A stretch of DNA of 64,000 nt, taken from contig NZ_CAKKNB010000004.1 in assembly GCF_918741295.1 (NCBI RefSeq), positions 731,830 through 795,829 on the forward strand, given 5' to 3'. This document shows, one piece after another, positions 1-12,818 of the stretch. A program made the position numbers and the translations under genes. Below the pieces are notes generated by a model. The model did no database searches and was not told the origin of the DNA. It saw only the letters and a list, made by a program, of their open reading frames with translations. Position 1 is the first letter of the stretch, and each line of letters opens with the position of its first letter. This DNA is from Aquabacterium sp. CECT 9606 (GTDB lineage Bacteria > Pseudomonadota > Gammaproteobacteria > Burkholderiales > Burkholderiaceae_C).

Positions 1-2
1 TT

Positions 3-365
3 GCCCACCTCATGCTCGGATGCTTGCGGGCCTGTGGGCTGGCCGGTCGCTACGTCAGTGGCTATTTGTTGACCGTGCCGCCGGAAGGGCAAGTGCCACT
101 GGTGGGCGCCGACGCCTCGCACGCCTGGGTCAGCGTTTGGTGCCCCGGCTTGGGGCTGCCCGCCGGAGGCTGGCTTGATCTGGACCCCACCAACGATTGC
201 GTGCCCGACACGCACCACGTGAGGGTGGCACATGGCCGCGATTTTGGTGATGTGACGCCACTGCGGGGCGTCATCCGCGGTGGCGGAAAACACACCTTGT
301 TGGTGCGTGTCACCACGCGCCTGGTCAAGGACGGCGTCAAAAAGTTGACGCAAGCACCACAATAG
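3..365 (+). CDS. Transglutaminase-like protein, C-terminal part (cut by window start)
   Basis: This is the end of a transglutaminase-superfamily (papain-like fold) protein. The frame is open to the window edge, so the N-terminal part with the catalytic Cys is missing. What remains begins AHLMLGCLRACGLAGRYVSGY, typical of the segment just after the active-site Cys. The catalytic His lies in DASHAWVSVW (about residue 38 of the visible part) and the Asp in WLDLDPTND. The last 40 residues match the usual family tail (DFGDVTPLRGV). It stands 131 bp upstream of an ATP-grasp protein and an alpha-E protein on the same strand. Transglutaminases of this type recur with those two families in bacteria, so a shared peptide-modifying role is likely, but the substrate is unknown. 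Confidence 0.88.
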   Translation, partial: AHLMLGCLRACGLAGRYVSGYLLTVPPEGQVPLVGADASHAWVSVWCPGLGLPAGGWLDLDPTNDCVPDTHHVRVAHGRDFGDVTPLRGVIRGGGKHTLLVRVTTRLVKDGVKKLTQAPQ

Positions 366-496
366 ACCGATATTGCACTGATTGATGGCGGCGTGCCCGA
401 AAGCTGTGCCATGCCTGCCCCCGCTTACATGGGGTTGGCACACTCCATGCATTGCTTTGTCAGACCGCTGTTTTCAAGGGACTCCCTGACGGGACG

Positions 497-1936
497 ATGT
501 CAATGAGATTCTTCGACGAAATGCACGTCAACAGCGCCCAAGTGCGCGACCATTACCAGGTCTATGACCGCTGGTTGGCCAAACAGCCCCGCGACGTGAT
601 GCGCTCACGCCGCGAAGAGGCCGAGATGATTTTCCGCCGGGTCGGCATCACCTTCGCGGTGTATGGCGACAAGGACGAAACCGGTGCTGGCAATGAGCGC
701 CTGATCCCCTTCGATCTGATCCCCCGGATCATCCCTGCGCAGGAATGGCGCGACATGGAAAAGGGCTTGCGCCAACGCGTGACCGCCCTGAACCGTTTCC
801 TGCACGACATCTACCACGACCAGGAAATCCTCAAGGCCGGCATCATCCCGTCCGAACCGGTTCTCAAGAATGCACAGTTCCGGCCCGAGATGATGGGCCT
901 GAATGTGCCCGGTGACATCTACTCGATCATCTCCGGCATCGACATCGTGCGGGCCTGCAACCCCGATGGCTCGGGCACCTATTACGTGCTCGAAGACAAC
1001 CTGCGCGTGCCCAGTGGCGTGAGCTACATGCTCGAGAACCGCAAGATGACCATGCGCCTGTTCCCCGAGCTGTTCTCGGAACACCGCATCGCCCCGGTCG
1101 CCCACTATCCAGATCTGCTGCTGGACACCCTGCGCGCCGTGTCGCCGGCCTCGGTCAACGAGCCCACCGCCGTGGTGCTCACGCCGGGCATGCACAACTC
1201 GGCCTACTTCGAGCACGCCTTCCTGGCGCAGCAGATGGGCATCGAGTTGGTCGAAGGCGCGGACATGTTCGTCAAGGACGACTTCGTCTACATGCGCACC
1301 ACGCGTGGCCCGCAACGCGTCGACGTCATCTACCGCCGCGTCGACGATGACTTCATGGACCCGGAAGTCTTCCGCAAGGATTCGACCCTGGGCGTGGCTG
1401 GCCTGATGCGCGCCTACCGCGCGGGCAACGTCACCCTGGCCAATGCCATCGGCACCGGCATCGCCGATGACAAATCGATCTACCCCTACGTGCCCAAGAT
1501 GATCGAGTTCTACCTGGGCGAGAAACCGATTCTGCAAAACGTGCCGACTTTCCTTGGCCGCGACAAGAACGACCTCAAGTACGTGCTCGACAACTTGAAG
1601 GACCTGGTCGTCAAGGAAGTCCACGGTGCGGGCGGCTACGGCATGCTGGTCGGCCCGGCCGCCACCACCGCCGAGATCGAAGAGTTCCGCAAGCACTTGC
1701 TGGCCAACCCCAGCAACTACATCGGGCAGCCCACCTTGTCCCTGTCCACCTGCCCCACCTTCGTGGAGTCGGGCATCGCGCCTCGCCACATCGACCTGCG
1801 GCCCTTCGTGCTGTCAGGCAAGACGGTTCAGATGGTGCCGGGCGGGCTCACCCGCGTGGCCCTGAAGGAAGGCTCCCTGGTCGTCAACAGCTCACAAGGC
1901 GGTGGCACCAAGGACACATGGGTTCTGGAAGCATGA
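497..1936 (+). CDS. Circularly permuted type 2 ATP-grasp protein
   Basis: The product is about 479 residues and matches the CP-ATP-grasp family (former DUF404/DUF407). Recognisable blocks are RFFDEMH at the N-terminus, IPFDLIPRII (about 80), ILKNAQFRPEM-like and YYVLEDNLRVPSGVSYMLENR (the ATP-grasp core, about 175), VKEVHGAGGYGMLVGP (about 380) and the C-terminal HIDLRPFVL. Family members are predicted amidoligases that join amino acids or peptides using ATP. ATG 497 and ATG 503 are both possible. An in-frame codon at 452 would add 15 poorly conserved residues, so 497 is preferred. The alpha-E gene follows, with its likely ATG 130 bp past the stop. No direct evidence for the substrate is visible. 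Confidence 0.9.
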   Translation: MSMRFFDEMHVNSAQVRDHYQVYDRWLAKQPRDVMRSRREEAEMIFRRVGITFAVYGDKDETGAGNERLIPFDLIPRIIPAQEWRDMEKGLRQRVTALNRFLHDIYHDQEILKAGIIPSEPVLKNAQFRPEMMGLNVPGDIYSIISGIDIVRACNPDGSGTYYVLEDNLRVPSGVSYMLENRKMTMRLFPELFSEHRIAPVAHYPDLLLDTLRAVSPASVNEPTAVVLTPGMHNSAYFEHAFLAQQMGIELVEGADMFVKDDFVYMRTTRGPQRVDVIYRRVDDDFMDPEVFRKDSTLGVAGLMRAYRAGNVTLANAIGTGIADDKSIYPYVPKMIEFYLGEKPILQNVPTFLGRDKNDLKYVLDNLKDLVVKEVHGAGGYGMLVGPAATTAEIEEFRKHLLANPSNYIGQPTLSLSTCPTFVESGIAPRHIDLRPFVLSGKTVQMVPGGLTRVALKEGSLVVNSSQGGGTKDTWVLEA

Positions 1937-2066
1937 GGAGGATCCCACCATGCGTTACGACGGCTCTCGCGCTCAAAGCCAACCCCCCGAACCACCAGAT
2001 GACAGCACCCCGGCCGACCGGCTGGAACCGCGTCTGAATCTCCACACTCCACACACGGAGTCCCGA

Positions 2067-3023
2067 ATGCTTTCTCGCACCGCCGACCACCTTTTCTGGA
2101 TGGCCCGCTACATGGAGCGGGCCGAGAACACGGCTCGCCTGCTGGACGTCAACTACCAGACCTCTTTGCTGCCGCAGTCCGAGGCCGCGGCGATGCAGGG
2201 CTGGAAGGGCCTGCTGGGCATCAGCGAGTTGAGCCACGACTACCAGAAGCGCTTCGACAAGATCACCGCGCGCGATGTCATGAGCTTCATGGTCAGCGAT
2301 GCCAACAACCCTTCCAGCATCCTGAGTTGCCTGCGCGCGGCCCGCGAAAACGCCCGTGCGGTGCGTGGCGCCCTGACCACCGAAGTCTGGGAAACGACCA
2401 ACCAGACCTGGCTGGAGTTCAACCGCCTGCTCAGCACCGGCGCCTTGAAGAAAGATCCGGCCGAGCTGTTTGAATGGGTGAAGTTCCGATCGCACCTGTC
2501 GCGCGGCGTGACGCTGGGGACCATGCTGCAAGACGAGTCTTTTCACTTCCAGCGCATCGGCACTTTCCTGGAACGCTCGGACAACACGGCCCGCTTGCTG
2601 GACGTCAAGTTCCACAGTCTGGACACCGAGTTCTTCGGGTCGGGCGCGGGCAACGAGACGAAAGAGGTCGACTTCTACCATTGGTCCGCCGTGCTGCGCA
2701 GCGTCTCGGCCTTCGAGGTCTACCGCAAGGTCTACCGCAACGTGATCCGCCCTGAAAAAGTGGCCGAGTTGCTGATCTTGCGTCCAGACATGCCCCGCTC
2801 GCTGCTGGCCAGCATGAACGAAGTGGTCAGCAATTTGCGGGCGGTGGCCAACGACCAGAGCGACGACACACTGCGCCGCGCTGGCCGCCTGCGCGCCGAC
2901 CTGCAATATGGCCGCATTGACGAGATCCTGGCCACTGGCCTGCATGCCTACCTCACCCAGTTCCTGGACCGGGTGGGTGATCTGGGTTACGGCATCAGCC
3001 GCGATTTCCTGATGCCGGAGTGA
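2067..3023 (+). CDS. Alpha-E domain protein
   Basis: The product is about 318 residues and belongs to the helical alpha-E (DUF403) family, which almost always lies beside CP-ATP-grasp genes. The start block MLSRTADHLFWMARYMERAE is the usual family N-terminus, and ATG 2067 follows ACGGAG (2055-2060), so it is chosen. An upstream in-frame ATG at 1950 has an even stronger AGGAGG just before it and would add a Pro-rich, unconserved 39-residue leader; that start cannot be excluded. The C-terminus ends in YLTQFLDRVGDLGYGISRDFL. The protein has no recognisable catalytic motif. It is thought to act together with the ATP-grasp partner, but its role is not known. Confidence 0.88.
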   Translation: MLSRTADHLFWMARYMERAENTARLLDVNYQTSLLPQSEAAAMQGWKGLLGISELSHDYQKRFDKITARDVMSFMVSDANNPSSILSCLRAARENARAVRGALTTEVWETTNQTWLEFNRLLSTGALKKDPAELFEWVKFRSHLSRGVTLGTMLQDESFHFQRIGTFLERSDNTARLLDVKFHSLDTEFFGSGAGNETKEVDFYHWSAVLRSVSAFEVYRKVYRNVIRPEKVAELLILRPDMPRSLLASMNEVVSNLRAVANDQSDDTLRRAGRLRADLQYGRIDEILATGLHAYLTQFLDRVGDLGYGISRDFLMPE

Positions 3024-3042
3024 GCGCCCTGCTCCCTTGCGA

Positions 3043-4194
3043 TCAGCGCGAGGGCAGGGGCGCGTCGTTCACCACCGACTTTGCAAAGTCGGTGCCGATG
3101 ACCATCGAGCCCGCCGCGGTGGGGTGGTTGGTGTCCCAGAACAGGTACCTGTGCGGCTCGGTGCAAACCGGCACGGTCATGCTGATGTAGCAGGGCTCGG
3201 TCACGTTGTTGCCTTCGGCCGCGGCTTGCGCGATGCGTTGTTGGGAGTAGGTGTAGGTGTCGAATGTGTGCACCACCGCATCCGGGTACTGCTTGGCGAA
3301 TGCCTTGAGCGTGCTGGTCAGCAAGGCGGCAAACTCGGCGCTGCGTGCCTTGGCGTTGGCCAGGTAGTTGCTCAATGTCTTGTTGTGCGCATGGGCCGAA
3401 GGGGTGATGCTCAGGTCGGGCATCAATGGCACGAAAAAATGCCGCGCGCCACGTGCATACAGGCTGGTCATGCCCTTGTTGATGTTGCTGCTGATCAGGG
3501 ATGAGGTGGCGGGGTTGAAGATGTTGCCGTTGGCGTAGAAATCGTCGGGTCCGGTCCACAACACGTACAGGGCGTTGGCATCCACCGGGGCACCAGGGCT
3601 GGCCTGGTTGGCCAGGAAGTCCTGGATCTGCTTGAGCATGCCTTGCTGCATGGCGTAGGCCGGCACCAGGTTGTCGGTTCCCGAGCGGGCGCCCGCAAAG
3701 GCGTAGTTCACCAAGGGCAGGTTCAGGGCATTGCTCATGGCCTCCACCACCACCACGCCATCGGAGAAGCGCCCCCGATGGTTGGGCTCGGCGGGGATGC
3801 CGCGTCCACCAAACTGTTCGATGGTTCCGTGGAGGTTGCCGGTGTCGCTCATGCTGTCGCCGAATGAAATGGCTTGCGTGTAGCTGTTGGGGAACACTTC
3901 TGCTGGGGGTACCGGCGCCAGCGGTGCAGGCCGCAGGTGGATGGGCTGACGGACGGTGAGCAGGCGCAGCCCTTCCGCATAGGGCTTCATCTCTGGTCCG
4001 AAAGTGCTGGCGATGCTGCCCCACAGCAAGGGATTCGAGCCGATGGCATAGATCGTCAAGGGGGAGAGGGCGACCCCGCCAACTTGGCCCGCTGCGGCAA
4101 GAATCACCGGAGGCACTTGCTGGGCTTGGGCAGCGGACGAGGTCATCAGGGCGGCCGAAAACAGCCAGGCCCGTGCGCTTGGTTTGATCTTCAT
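3043..4194 (-). CDS. Secreted SGNH/GDSL-type esterase or lipase (copy 1)
   Basis: The 383-residue product starts with a clear Sec signal peptide (MKIKPSARAWLFSAALM..., cleavage near AQAQ). Around residue 120 is SFGDSMSDTGN, the GDS block I carrying the nucleophilic Ser. Near the C-terminus LFWDTNHPTAAG supplies the Asp and His of the triad (DxxHPT block V). This is the GDSL lipase/thioesterase class related to phospholipase/lecithinase/haemolysin proteins, hydrolysing ester bonds outside the cytoplasm; the substrate is not readable. The next upstream gene on the same strand is a close paralogue, so the two look like a tandem duplication. It converges on the alpha-E gene with only 19 bp between stops. 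Confidence 0.88.
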   Translation of the reverse strand: MKIKPSARAWLFSAALMTSSAAQAQQVPPVILAAAGQVGGVALSPLTIYAIGSNPLLWGSIASTFGPEMKPYAEGLRLLTVRQPIHLRPAPLAPVPPAEVFPNSYTQAISFGDSMSDTGNLHGTIEQFGGRGIPAEPNHRGRFSDGVVVVEAMSNALNLPLVNYAFAGARSGTDNLVPAYAMQQGMLKQIQDFLANQASPGAPVDANALYVLWTGPDDFYANGNIFNPATSSLISSNINKGMTSLYARGARHFFVPLMPDLSITPSAHAHNKTLSNYLANAKARSAEFAALLTSTLKAFAKQYPDAVVHTFDTYTYSQQRIAQAAAEGNNVTEPCYISMTVPVCTEPHRYLFWDTNHPTAAGSMVIGTDFAKSVVNDAPLPSR

Positions 4195-4234
4195 GTCGAT
4201 TTCTTCCTGAGTTGATTTGATGTGTTCAACGAAC

Positions 4235-4254
4235 CACGAGCAGCGAGGCTCGTG
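4235..4254. repeat. Hairpin between the two GDSL genes
   Basis: CACGAGC (4235-4241) and GCTCGTG (4248-4254) form a perfect 7-bp stem with a 6-nt loop. A T-rich tract follows on the plus strand, but both flanking genes are on the minus strand, so it is not placed to terminate either of them. It may be an mRNA processing or stability element between the paralogues. Confidence 0.4.
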
Positions 4255-4352
4255 ATTTATTTTTCCACTTCAATGTCGCTCAGTCATGAAAATCGGACAC
4301 TCAAATGCGGGGGGAACAGCGCTCCCGCACCTGGGCCCAGCGGCGCAATTGC

Positions 4353-5525
4353 TTACCGCGAGGGCAGTGCCGCCGTTTCCACCAAAGATTTGGCGAAGTC
4401 GGTGCCAATGACCGTTGAACCGGCCGCGGTGGGGTGGTTGGCGTCCCAGAAAAGGTATTTGTCGGGGTTCGCGCAGACAGGGCCTGGCACGCCCGGGAAC
4501 ACCGGGGTGTAGCAAGGCTCCGTCACGTTATTGCCCTCTGCCGCGGCTTGGACCATGCGCACCTGGGAGTAGGTGTAGGTGTCAAAGGTGTGCACTTGGG
4601 CCTGCGGATATTGCTTGGCAAAAGCCTTGAGGGTGTTGTTCAGCACGACGGCAAATTCGGCGCTGCGTGCCTTGGCGTTCACCAGGTAGTTGCCCAAGCC
4701 CTTGTTGTGGTCGTGCGCGGAAGGGGTGATGCTCAGATCGGGCATCTGCGGCACGAAGAAGTGGCGGGCACCACGGCTGTACAGCTTGCTCATGCCCTCG
4801 TTGACGTTCTTGGCGATCTGGTATGCGGTCAGCTTGTTGTAGATGTTGCCATCGGCATAGAAATCATCCGGGCCAGTCCACAAGACATACAAGGCGTTGG
4901 CATCCACCGGCACCTTGGCACTCGACTGGTTGTCCAGGAAATCCTGGATCTGTTTGAGCATGCCTTGTTGCATGCCATAAACCGGCATCAGATTGTTGTT
5001 GCCCGAGCGGGCCCCGGCAAAGGCGTAGTTCACCAATGGCAGGTTCAAGGCATTGGCCATGGCCTCGATCACCACCACACCGTCGGAAAAACGCCCGCGT
5101 TTGCTGGGGGCATCGGGCATGCCACGGCCACCGTAATGCTCAAGGCTCTCATACAGGTTGCCCGTGTCGCTCATGCTGTCGCCAAACGAAATGGCCTGGG
5201 TGTAGCTATTGGCCAGCACCGTGGCGGGCGGCGTGGGTGCGCTGGGCACGGGCCGCAAACGCAGGGCTGGCTTGATCGTCAGCATGCGCAGCCCTTCGGA
5301 ATAGGGCTTCACCGAGGGGCCAAAGGCGCCAAGGATGGTGTTCCAGATCAGCGGGCTGGCGCCGACGAGGTAGGCGGTCTGTGGTGTAAGCACAATGCTG
5401 CTGGCTTGGCCCGTGAGCGCCAAGGCCAGCGGCGGCAATTGAAGCTGTGCGCAGGCACTGGTGGATGCCATCAAGGTTGCCGCCGGGAACATCCAGGTGG
5501 CCAAGGTGCTGGTGATGCGTTTCAT
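4353..5525 (-). CDS. Secreted SGNH/GDSL-type esterase or lipase (copy 2)
   Basis: The product is 390 residues from ATG 5525 (MKRITSTLATWMFPAATLM...), which opens a signal peptide ending near ACAQ. The same blocks as in copy 1 are present: SFGDSMSDTGN with the nucleophile Ser, the YVLWTGPDDFYA block, and LFWDANHPTAAG with the Asp/His pair. Long stretches of the central and C-terminal parts are identical or conservatively changed relative to copy 1, while signal peptides and the first 50 mature residues have diverged. The start lies only 14 bp after the yggX stop, so it is probably cotranscribed with that gene. Both copies likely act in the periplasm or outside the cell. Confidence 0.88.
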   Translation of the reverse strand: MKRITSTLATWMFPAATLMASTSACAQLQLPPLALALTGQASSIVLTPQTAYLVGASPLIWNTILGAFGPSVKPYSEGLRMLTIKPALRLRPVPSAPTPPATVLANSYTQAISFGDSMSDTGNLYESLEHYGGRGMPDAPSKRGRFSDGVVVIEAMANALNLPLVNYAFAGARSGNNNLMPVYGMQQGMLKQIQDFLDNQSSAKVPVDANALYVLWTGPDDFYADGNIYNKLTAYQIAKNVNEGMSKLYSRGARHFFVPQMPDLSITPSAHDHNKGLGNYLVNAKARSAEFAVVLNNTLKAFAKQYPQAQVHTFDTYTYSQVRMVQAAAEGNNVTEPCYTPVFPGVPGPVCANPDKYLFWDANHPTAAGSTVIGTDFAKSLVETAALPSR

Positions 5526-5539
5526 GTTGTCGTCGGCCC

Positions 5540-5812
5540 TTATTGGGCTGGTGGCACGTAGCCTTGGACCTGGTCGCCGCCGCCACCGAAGAAGAACTGC
5601 TCCATCTGGCGAGCCAGGTATTGGCGTGCCCGTGCATCGGCCAGGTTCAGGCGGTTTTCGTTGACCAGCATGGTTTGGTGCTTGAGCCACATTTGCCAAG
5701 CCTCTTTGCTGACCTCGTTGTAGATGCGTTTGCCCAACTCACCAGGGTAGGGCGCGTAGTCCATGCCTTCGGCTTCTTTTTTGAGGTGGATGCATTGAAT
5801 GGTGCGTGCCAT
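5540..5812 (-). CDS. yggX: Probable Fe(2+)-trafficking protein YggX
   Basis: The 90-residue product starts [19 protein letters not shown], containing the conserved [16 protein letters not shown] block with the single family Cys, followed by [19 protein letters not shown] and [19 protein letters not shown]. Length and sequence match YggX across its whole length. YggX is a small cytosolic protein that protects Fe-S clusters from oxidative damage and is linked to iron trafficking. It precedes the GDSL copy 2 gene by 14 bp; that link has no obvious metabolic sense. The C-terminal tail [18 protein letters not shown] is slightly Gly-rich. Confidence 0.95.
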   Translation of the reverse strand: MARTIQCIHLKKEAEGMDYAPYPGELGKRIYNEVSKEAWQMWLKHQTMLVNENRLNLADARARQYLARQMEQFFFGGGGDQVQGYVPPAQ

Positions 5813-5933
5813 GGGTCGGATTTCCAGGAAAGATCGGTGGGTGCCAATGGTACGAGGATTGGCGGAGTCTGTTCAAGGCCCGAAACTCGGGTGTTTTCAT
5901 GGAACGATACGAGCTTGCAGCAGGAGACTTTGG

Positions 5934-6659
5934 ATGAAATGTGATTCGTGGATCGCCATGAGCATGCTGGGCATGTGCATGGCCATGGTGGCGGGCTGTT
6001 CGTCAGCGCCCAAATCGGAACCCGCCCAGGAGCGCGCCGCGTCTGTGAATCAGACCTGCGGTTTGGCCGTGGCGGATTCGGGTGAACTGGGCATGAGTTG
6101 TCTGCTCAAGGCCGAACTGGCCGATACCCAGGTCAACGTCGATCGCCCGGGCAGCGTGGCTTGCAACAGCGACAGCTTTTCGCTGTTCAAGCAAACCATG
6201 AGCACACCGATCTGGCTGGTGCACGGCCAAAAGGGCGACGAGGGGCCTTTGCGGGTGCGGGTGGGCGGCAAGCTGGGGCCGGGCACGCACGTCGGAAAAA
6301 TCGGCCAGTCCGCTGGCAATGATTGCGATGCCACGGTCGGTCCGGTGGCCAACCTGACCACCCAGTTTGGCGGCACCTATGTGGCCATGGTCGACAAAAC
6401 CCAGCGGCCCGTTTGTGTGGTCCAGTCGCGCTTGAGCTTGAGCAGCTTGGCTCAGAAGCAGTCCGTGGGCTTGTCGAAGGACATCAGCGGTGTCACTCGC
6501 GACAGCATCACCGACGCGGTGCAAAAGCGGCTCGATCTGGAAGTGGCTACCCAGCTCAACCGCTATCTTCAACCTGGCAAAGCCTTGCCCGATGCCGTGG
6601 TGAACCGCCATGGCCGCTGCCCCGAAGGTTTCAGGACTTTCCTGGACGGCCCTACTTGA
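5934..6659 (+). CDS. Predicted lipoprotein of unknown function
   Basis: ATG 5934 follows AGGAG (5922-5926) at normal spacing and opens a lipoprotein signal: MKCDSWIAMSMLGMCMAMVAGC, with lipobox VAGC at residues 19-22. The mature part (about 220 residues) is rich in polar residues and has several Cys (CGLAV, SCLLKAEL, ACNSDSF, DCDATVG, PVCVVQS). I do not recognise the family. It is expected to be anchored in the outer membrane or periplasm. Its last 8 bp overlap the end of the convergent argA gene. Confidence 0.8.
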   Translation: MKCDSWIAMSMLGMCMAMVAGCSSAPKSEPAQERAASVNQTCGLAVADSGELGMSCLLKAELADTQVNVDRPGSVACNSDSFSLFKQTMSTPIWLVHGQKGDEGPLRVRVGGKLGPGTHVGKIGQSAGNDCDATVGPVANLTTQFGGTYVAMVDKTQRPVCVVQSRLSLSSLAQKQSVGLSKDISGVTRDSITDAVQKRLDLEVATQLNRYLQPGKALPDAVVNRHGRCPEGFRTFLDGPT

Positions 6660-8031
6660 GGGGTTTGACCAGCACCTGCGAGCGCCTGTCCCACTTGTAA
6701 TGGCGCTTGCGGGCCTCGGGCAACCAGGCCGGATCGACCGGGGCAAAGCCGCGCTTGATGAACCAGTGCATGGTCCGCGTGGTCAGCACAAACAGGGTGG
6801 ACATGCCCATGCCGCGCGCACGTTGTTCGATGCGCTTGAGGATGCGCTCGCCGTCGCCTTGTCCTTGCACATTGGGTGACACCGTCAGCGCCGCCATCTC
6901 GGCGGTGCCTGATTCAGGATAGGCATGCAGGGCGGCACACCCAAAGATCACGCCATCGTGCTCGATCACGGTGTACTGCGCCACGTCGCGTTCGATCTCG
7001 GTGCGGCTGCGCTTGACCAGGGTGCCGTCCTGCTCAAAAGGCTCGATCAGTTGCAGGATGCCGCCGACGTCATCGGGCGTGGCCTCGCGCAGGCTTTCCA
7101 GTTTTTCGTCGACGATCATGGTGCCCACGCCATCGTGCGTGAACACCTCCATCAGCAAGGCGCCATCGACCTTGAAGGGGATGATGTGCACGCGCTCGAC
7201 ACCGCCTTCGCTGGCCTTGACCGCGTGTTGCAGGTAAAAGGCCGTGTCGGTGGGCTGCATGGGATTGGGAAGGGTGGCGACCAAGCGCTTGGCATCGGCC
7301 AGGGCCAGTTCCTGATCGATCTCGTCGTCGTTATTTTGCGTGGCTTCCAGTTCCACCGCCTTGTCGGGTGCCTGCACCACGCTTTGAAGGATGCCGCGAA
7401 CCTCGGTCACGAAGATCAGCTTATCGGCCTGCAGGGCGATGGCGGCGCTGGTGGCCACGTCTTCCATGCTCAGGTTGAAGGCCTCGCCGGTGTGCGAAAA
7501 GCCGAAGGGCGAGAGCATGACCATGGCGCCGGTGTCGATGGCGCGGCGCACCGGCATCGCATCGATCTTGCGCACCAGGCCGGTGTGCATGAAGTCCACA
7601 CCGTCGACGATGCCCACGGGGCGGGCCGTCACGAAGTTGCCCGAGATGACGCTGACCGAGGCGCCCGCCATCGGCGTGTTGGGCAGCCCCAGCGAAAACG
7701 CGGCTTCGATCTCGTAGCGCAACTGGCCGGCGGCCTCTTGCGCGCAGTCCAACGCCACGGAATCGGTGATGCGCATGCCGTGGCTGAATTTCGATTCCTG
7801 GCCCTTGGCGCGCAGTTGCTCTTCGAGCTGAGGCCTGAAGCCATGCGCCAGCACAATCTTGATGCCCATGGCGTGCATCAGCGCCAGGTCTTGCACAAAG
7901 CTCTCAAGCTTGCCGGCGGCGATCAGTTCGCCCGACAGGCCCACCACGAAGGTCTTGCCGCGGTGCGCATGGATGTGTGGTGCCACCGAGCGGAACCAGG
8001 GCACGAAGGTGTGGGGAAAAACCAGATCCAT
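6652..8031 (-). CDS. argA: Amino-acid N-acetyltransferase (N-acetylglutamate synthase)
   Basis: The 459-residue product has the two-domain ArgA layout. An amino-acid-kinase fold comes first (residues about 20-290: KTFVVGLSGELI, KIVLAHGFRPQLEEQL, MLSPFGFSHTGEAFNLS). A GNAT acetyltransferase domain follows (about 310-450: AEMAALTVSPNVQGQGDGERIL is the acetyl-CoA loop). ArgA transfers acetyl from acetyl-CoA to glutamate, the first step of arginine synthesis, in the cytosol. In the acetyl-CoA loop the usual Q/RxxGxG/A reads QGQGDG, which is acceptable. It is divergent from hrpA and its tail overlaps the lipoprotein gene. Confidence 0.95.
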   Translation of the reverse strand: MDLVFPHTFVPWFRSVAPHIHAHRGKTFVVGLSGELIAAGKLESFVQDLALMHAMGIKIVLAHGFRPQLEEQLRAKGQESKFSHGMRITDSVALDCAQEAAGQLRYEIEAAFSLGLPNTPMAGASVSVISGNFVTARPVGIVDGVDFMHTGLVRKIDAMPVRRAIDTGAMVMLSPFGFSHTGEAFNLSMEDVATSAAIALQADKLIFVTEVRGILQSVVQAPDKAVELEATQNNDDEIDQELALADAKRLVATLPNPMQPTDTAFYLQHAVKASEGGVERVHIIPFKVDGALLMEVFTHDGVGTMIVDEKLESLREATPDDVGGILQLIEPFEQDGTLVKRSRTEIERDVAQYTVIEHDGVIFGCAALHAYPESGTAEMAALTVSPNVQGQGDGERILKRIEQRARGMGMSTLFVLTTRTMHWFIKRGFAPVDPAWLPEARKRHYKWDRRSQVLVKPLK

Positions 8032-8152
8032 GAAAAAGCGGCAGGTGAGGGTGGTGGTGGCCCGATGTTACGGGTTTTGAGGGGCCTGGTCGCAGCTTTT
8101 GACCGTGGCGGGATAATGCGGCCCTTCGCATTCCCCCCGCATTGCCTCACCC

Positions 8153-12037
<3,885 letters not shown>

Positions 12038-12182
12038 GGGGGCGTGATTCACCGCCGTGTGTAACCGAGAGTCGGACTAACGTTACGCCTCGTCACGTTC
12101 AAAGCGGCGCCAAAATTTCCCCGCCTCAGAATTCGCGTGTCGGGTGCAGTGCCCATCATTTATTTTTGGTTTGGAGTTCGTT

Positions 12183-12776
12183 GTGGATAGAAGTGTGCAA
12201 AAGCGTTTTCTGGTGAAGACCCTCGCTGGGTCGATGTTGATGTTGGGTGTTATGGTCCAGGCGCATGCCGGCGGCCTCGTGCCAGGCTCATGGAGATCCG
12301 ACTACCGCGTTCAAATCAATGGCAAGGACTCGACAGTAGTCATGAATCAGTTCGCCAACCAAGTCGCCAAGGCCATGCCCAACGATTTGCGGACCGGTGC
12401 CAAAGTTAGCGTGAGTACCATCGGTAATCAAGGCAGTGCCACAGTTTGCATGACCCCGGTGGTGGCTGGAGCGTTGACTTCGCCCAGACTGGTGTTCAAC
12501 AAGTTCGCCAAAATGAACCCTCGCTGCACCCTGATATCTGGCGAACTTGTCGGTGACACCGTGTCCTTTACCGGCCGTTGCGACGATCCTTTCACCTACA
12601 CCGGCAATGTGAGCGGCACCGTTCGGGTTCCCAACAGCTGGACTTGGTGGGCCAACATGCAAGGCGTGGGGCGCTTTCCCGATGCCATCCTGACTGGCCT
12701 GCAAATCCCGGCTCAGACCCTGGTAACGATGAAAACAACGATGTCCAGCACGTTGACGTCGAAAACTTGCCCATAA
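12183..12776 (+). CDS. Secreted DUF3617-like protein
   Basis: GTG 12183 is preceded by GGAG (12173-12176) and opens a Sec signal peptide ending AHA-GG near residue 31. The remaining 165 residues start PGSWRSDYRVQINGK and carry paired Cys (VCMTPV, RCTLISGEL, GRCDDPF). This resembles DUF3617 periplasmic proteins (PGLWE..., CxxPE, FxxxC..GxVxV). Their function is not known. An upstream in-frame ATG (12144) would add 13 residues before the signal peptide and has no ribosome-binding site, so GTG is preferred. It lies just upstream of tRNA-Pro on the same strand. Confidence 0.72.
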   Translation: MDRSVQKRFLVKTLAGSMLMLGVMVQAHAGGLVPGSWRSDYRVQINGKDSTVVMNQFANQVAKAMPNDLRTGAKVSVSTIGNQGSATVCMTPVVAGALTSPRLVFNKFAKMNPRCTLISGELVGDTVSFTGRCDDPFTYTGNVSGTVRVPNSWTWWANMQGVGRFPDAILTGLQIPAQTLVTMKTTMSSTLTSKTCP

Positions 12777-12801
12777 GGGGCTTACCGCTCGGATTCCAGG
12801 C

Positions 12802-12807
12802 TATAAT
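12802..12807 (+). promoter_or_regulatory. -10 element of the tRNA-Pro promoter
   Basis: A perfect TATAAT hexamer lies 11 bp upstream of the tRNA-Pro 5' end. No good -35 hexamer is found at the right distance; the nearest (TTACCG, 12782) is weak and its spacing short. Confidence 0.55.
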
Positions 12808-12818
12808 CGAATTCTTGT

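Noticed and set aside
605-1789. 394-codon open frame antisense to the ATP-grasp gene
   Set aside because: GC-rich shadow frame with His/Val/Gln-biased sequence and no domain; the plus-strand gene is a clear known family.
4235-4254. Hairpin between the GDSL genes as a terminator
   Set aside because: The T-rich tract follows on the plus strand but both genes are on the minus strand.
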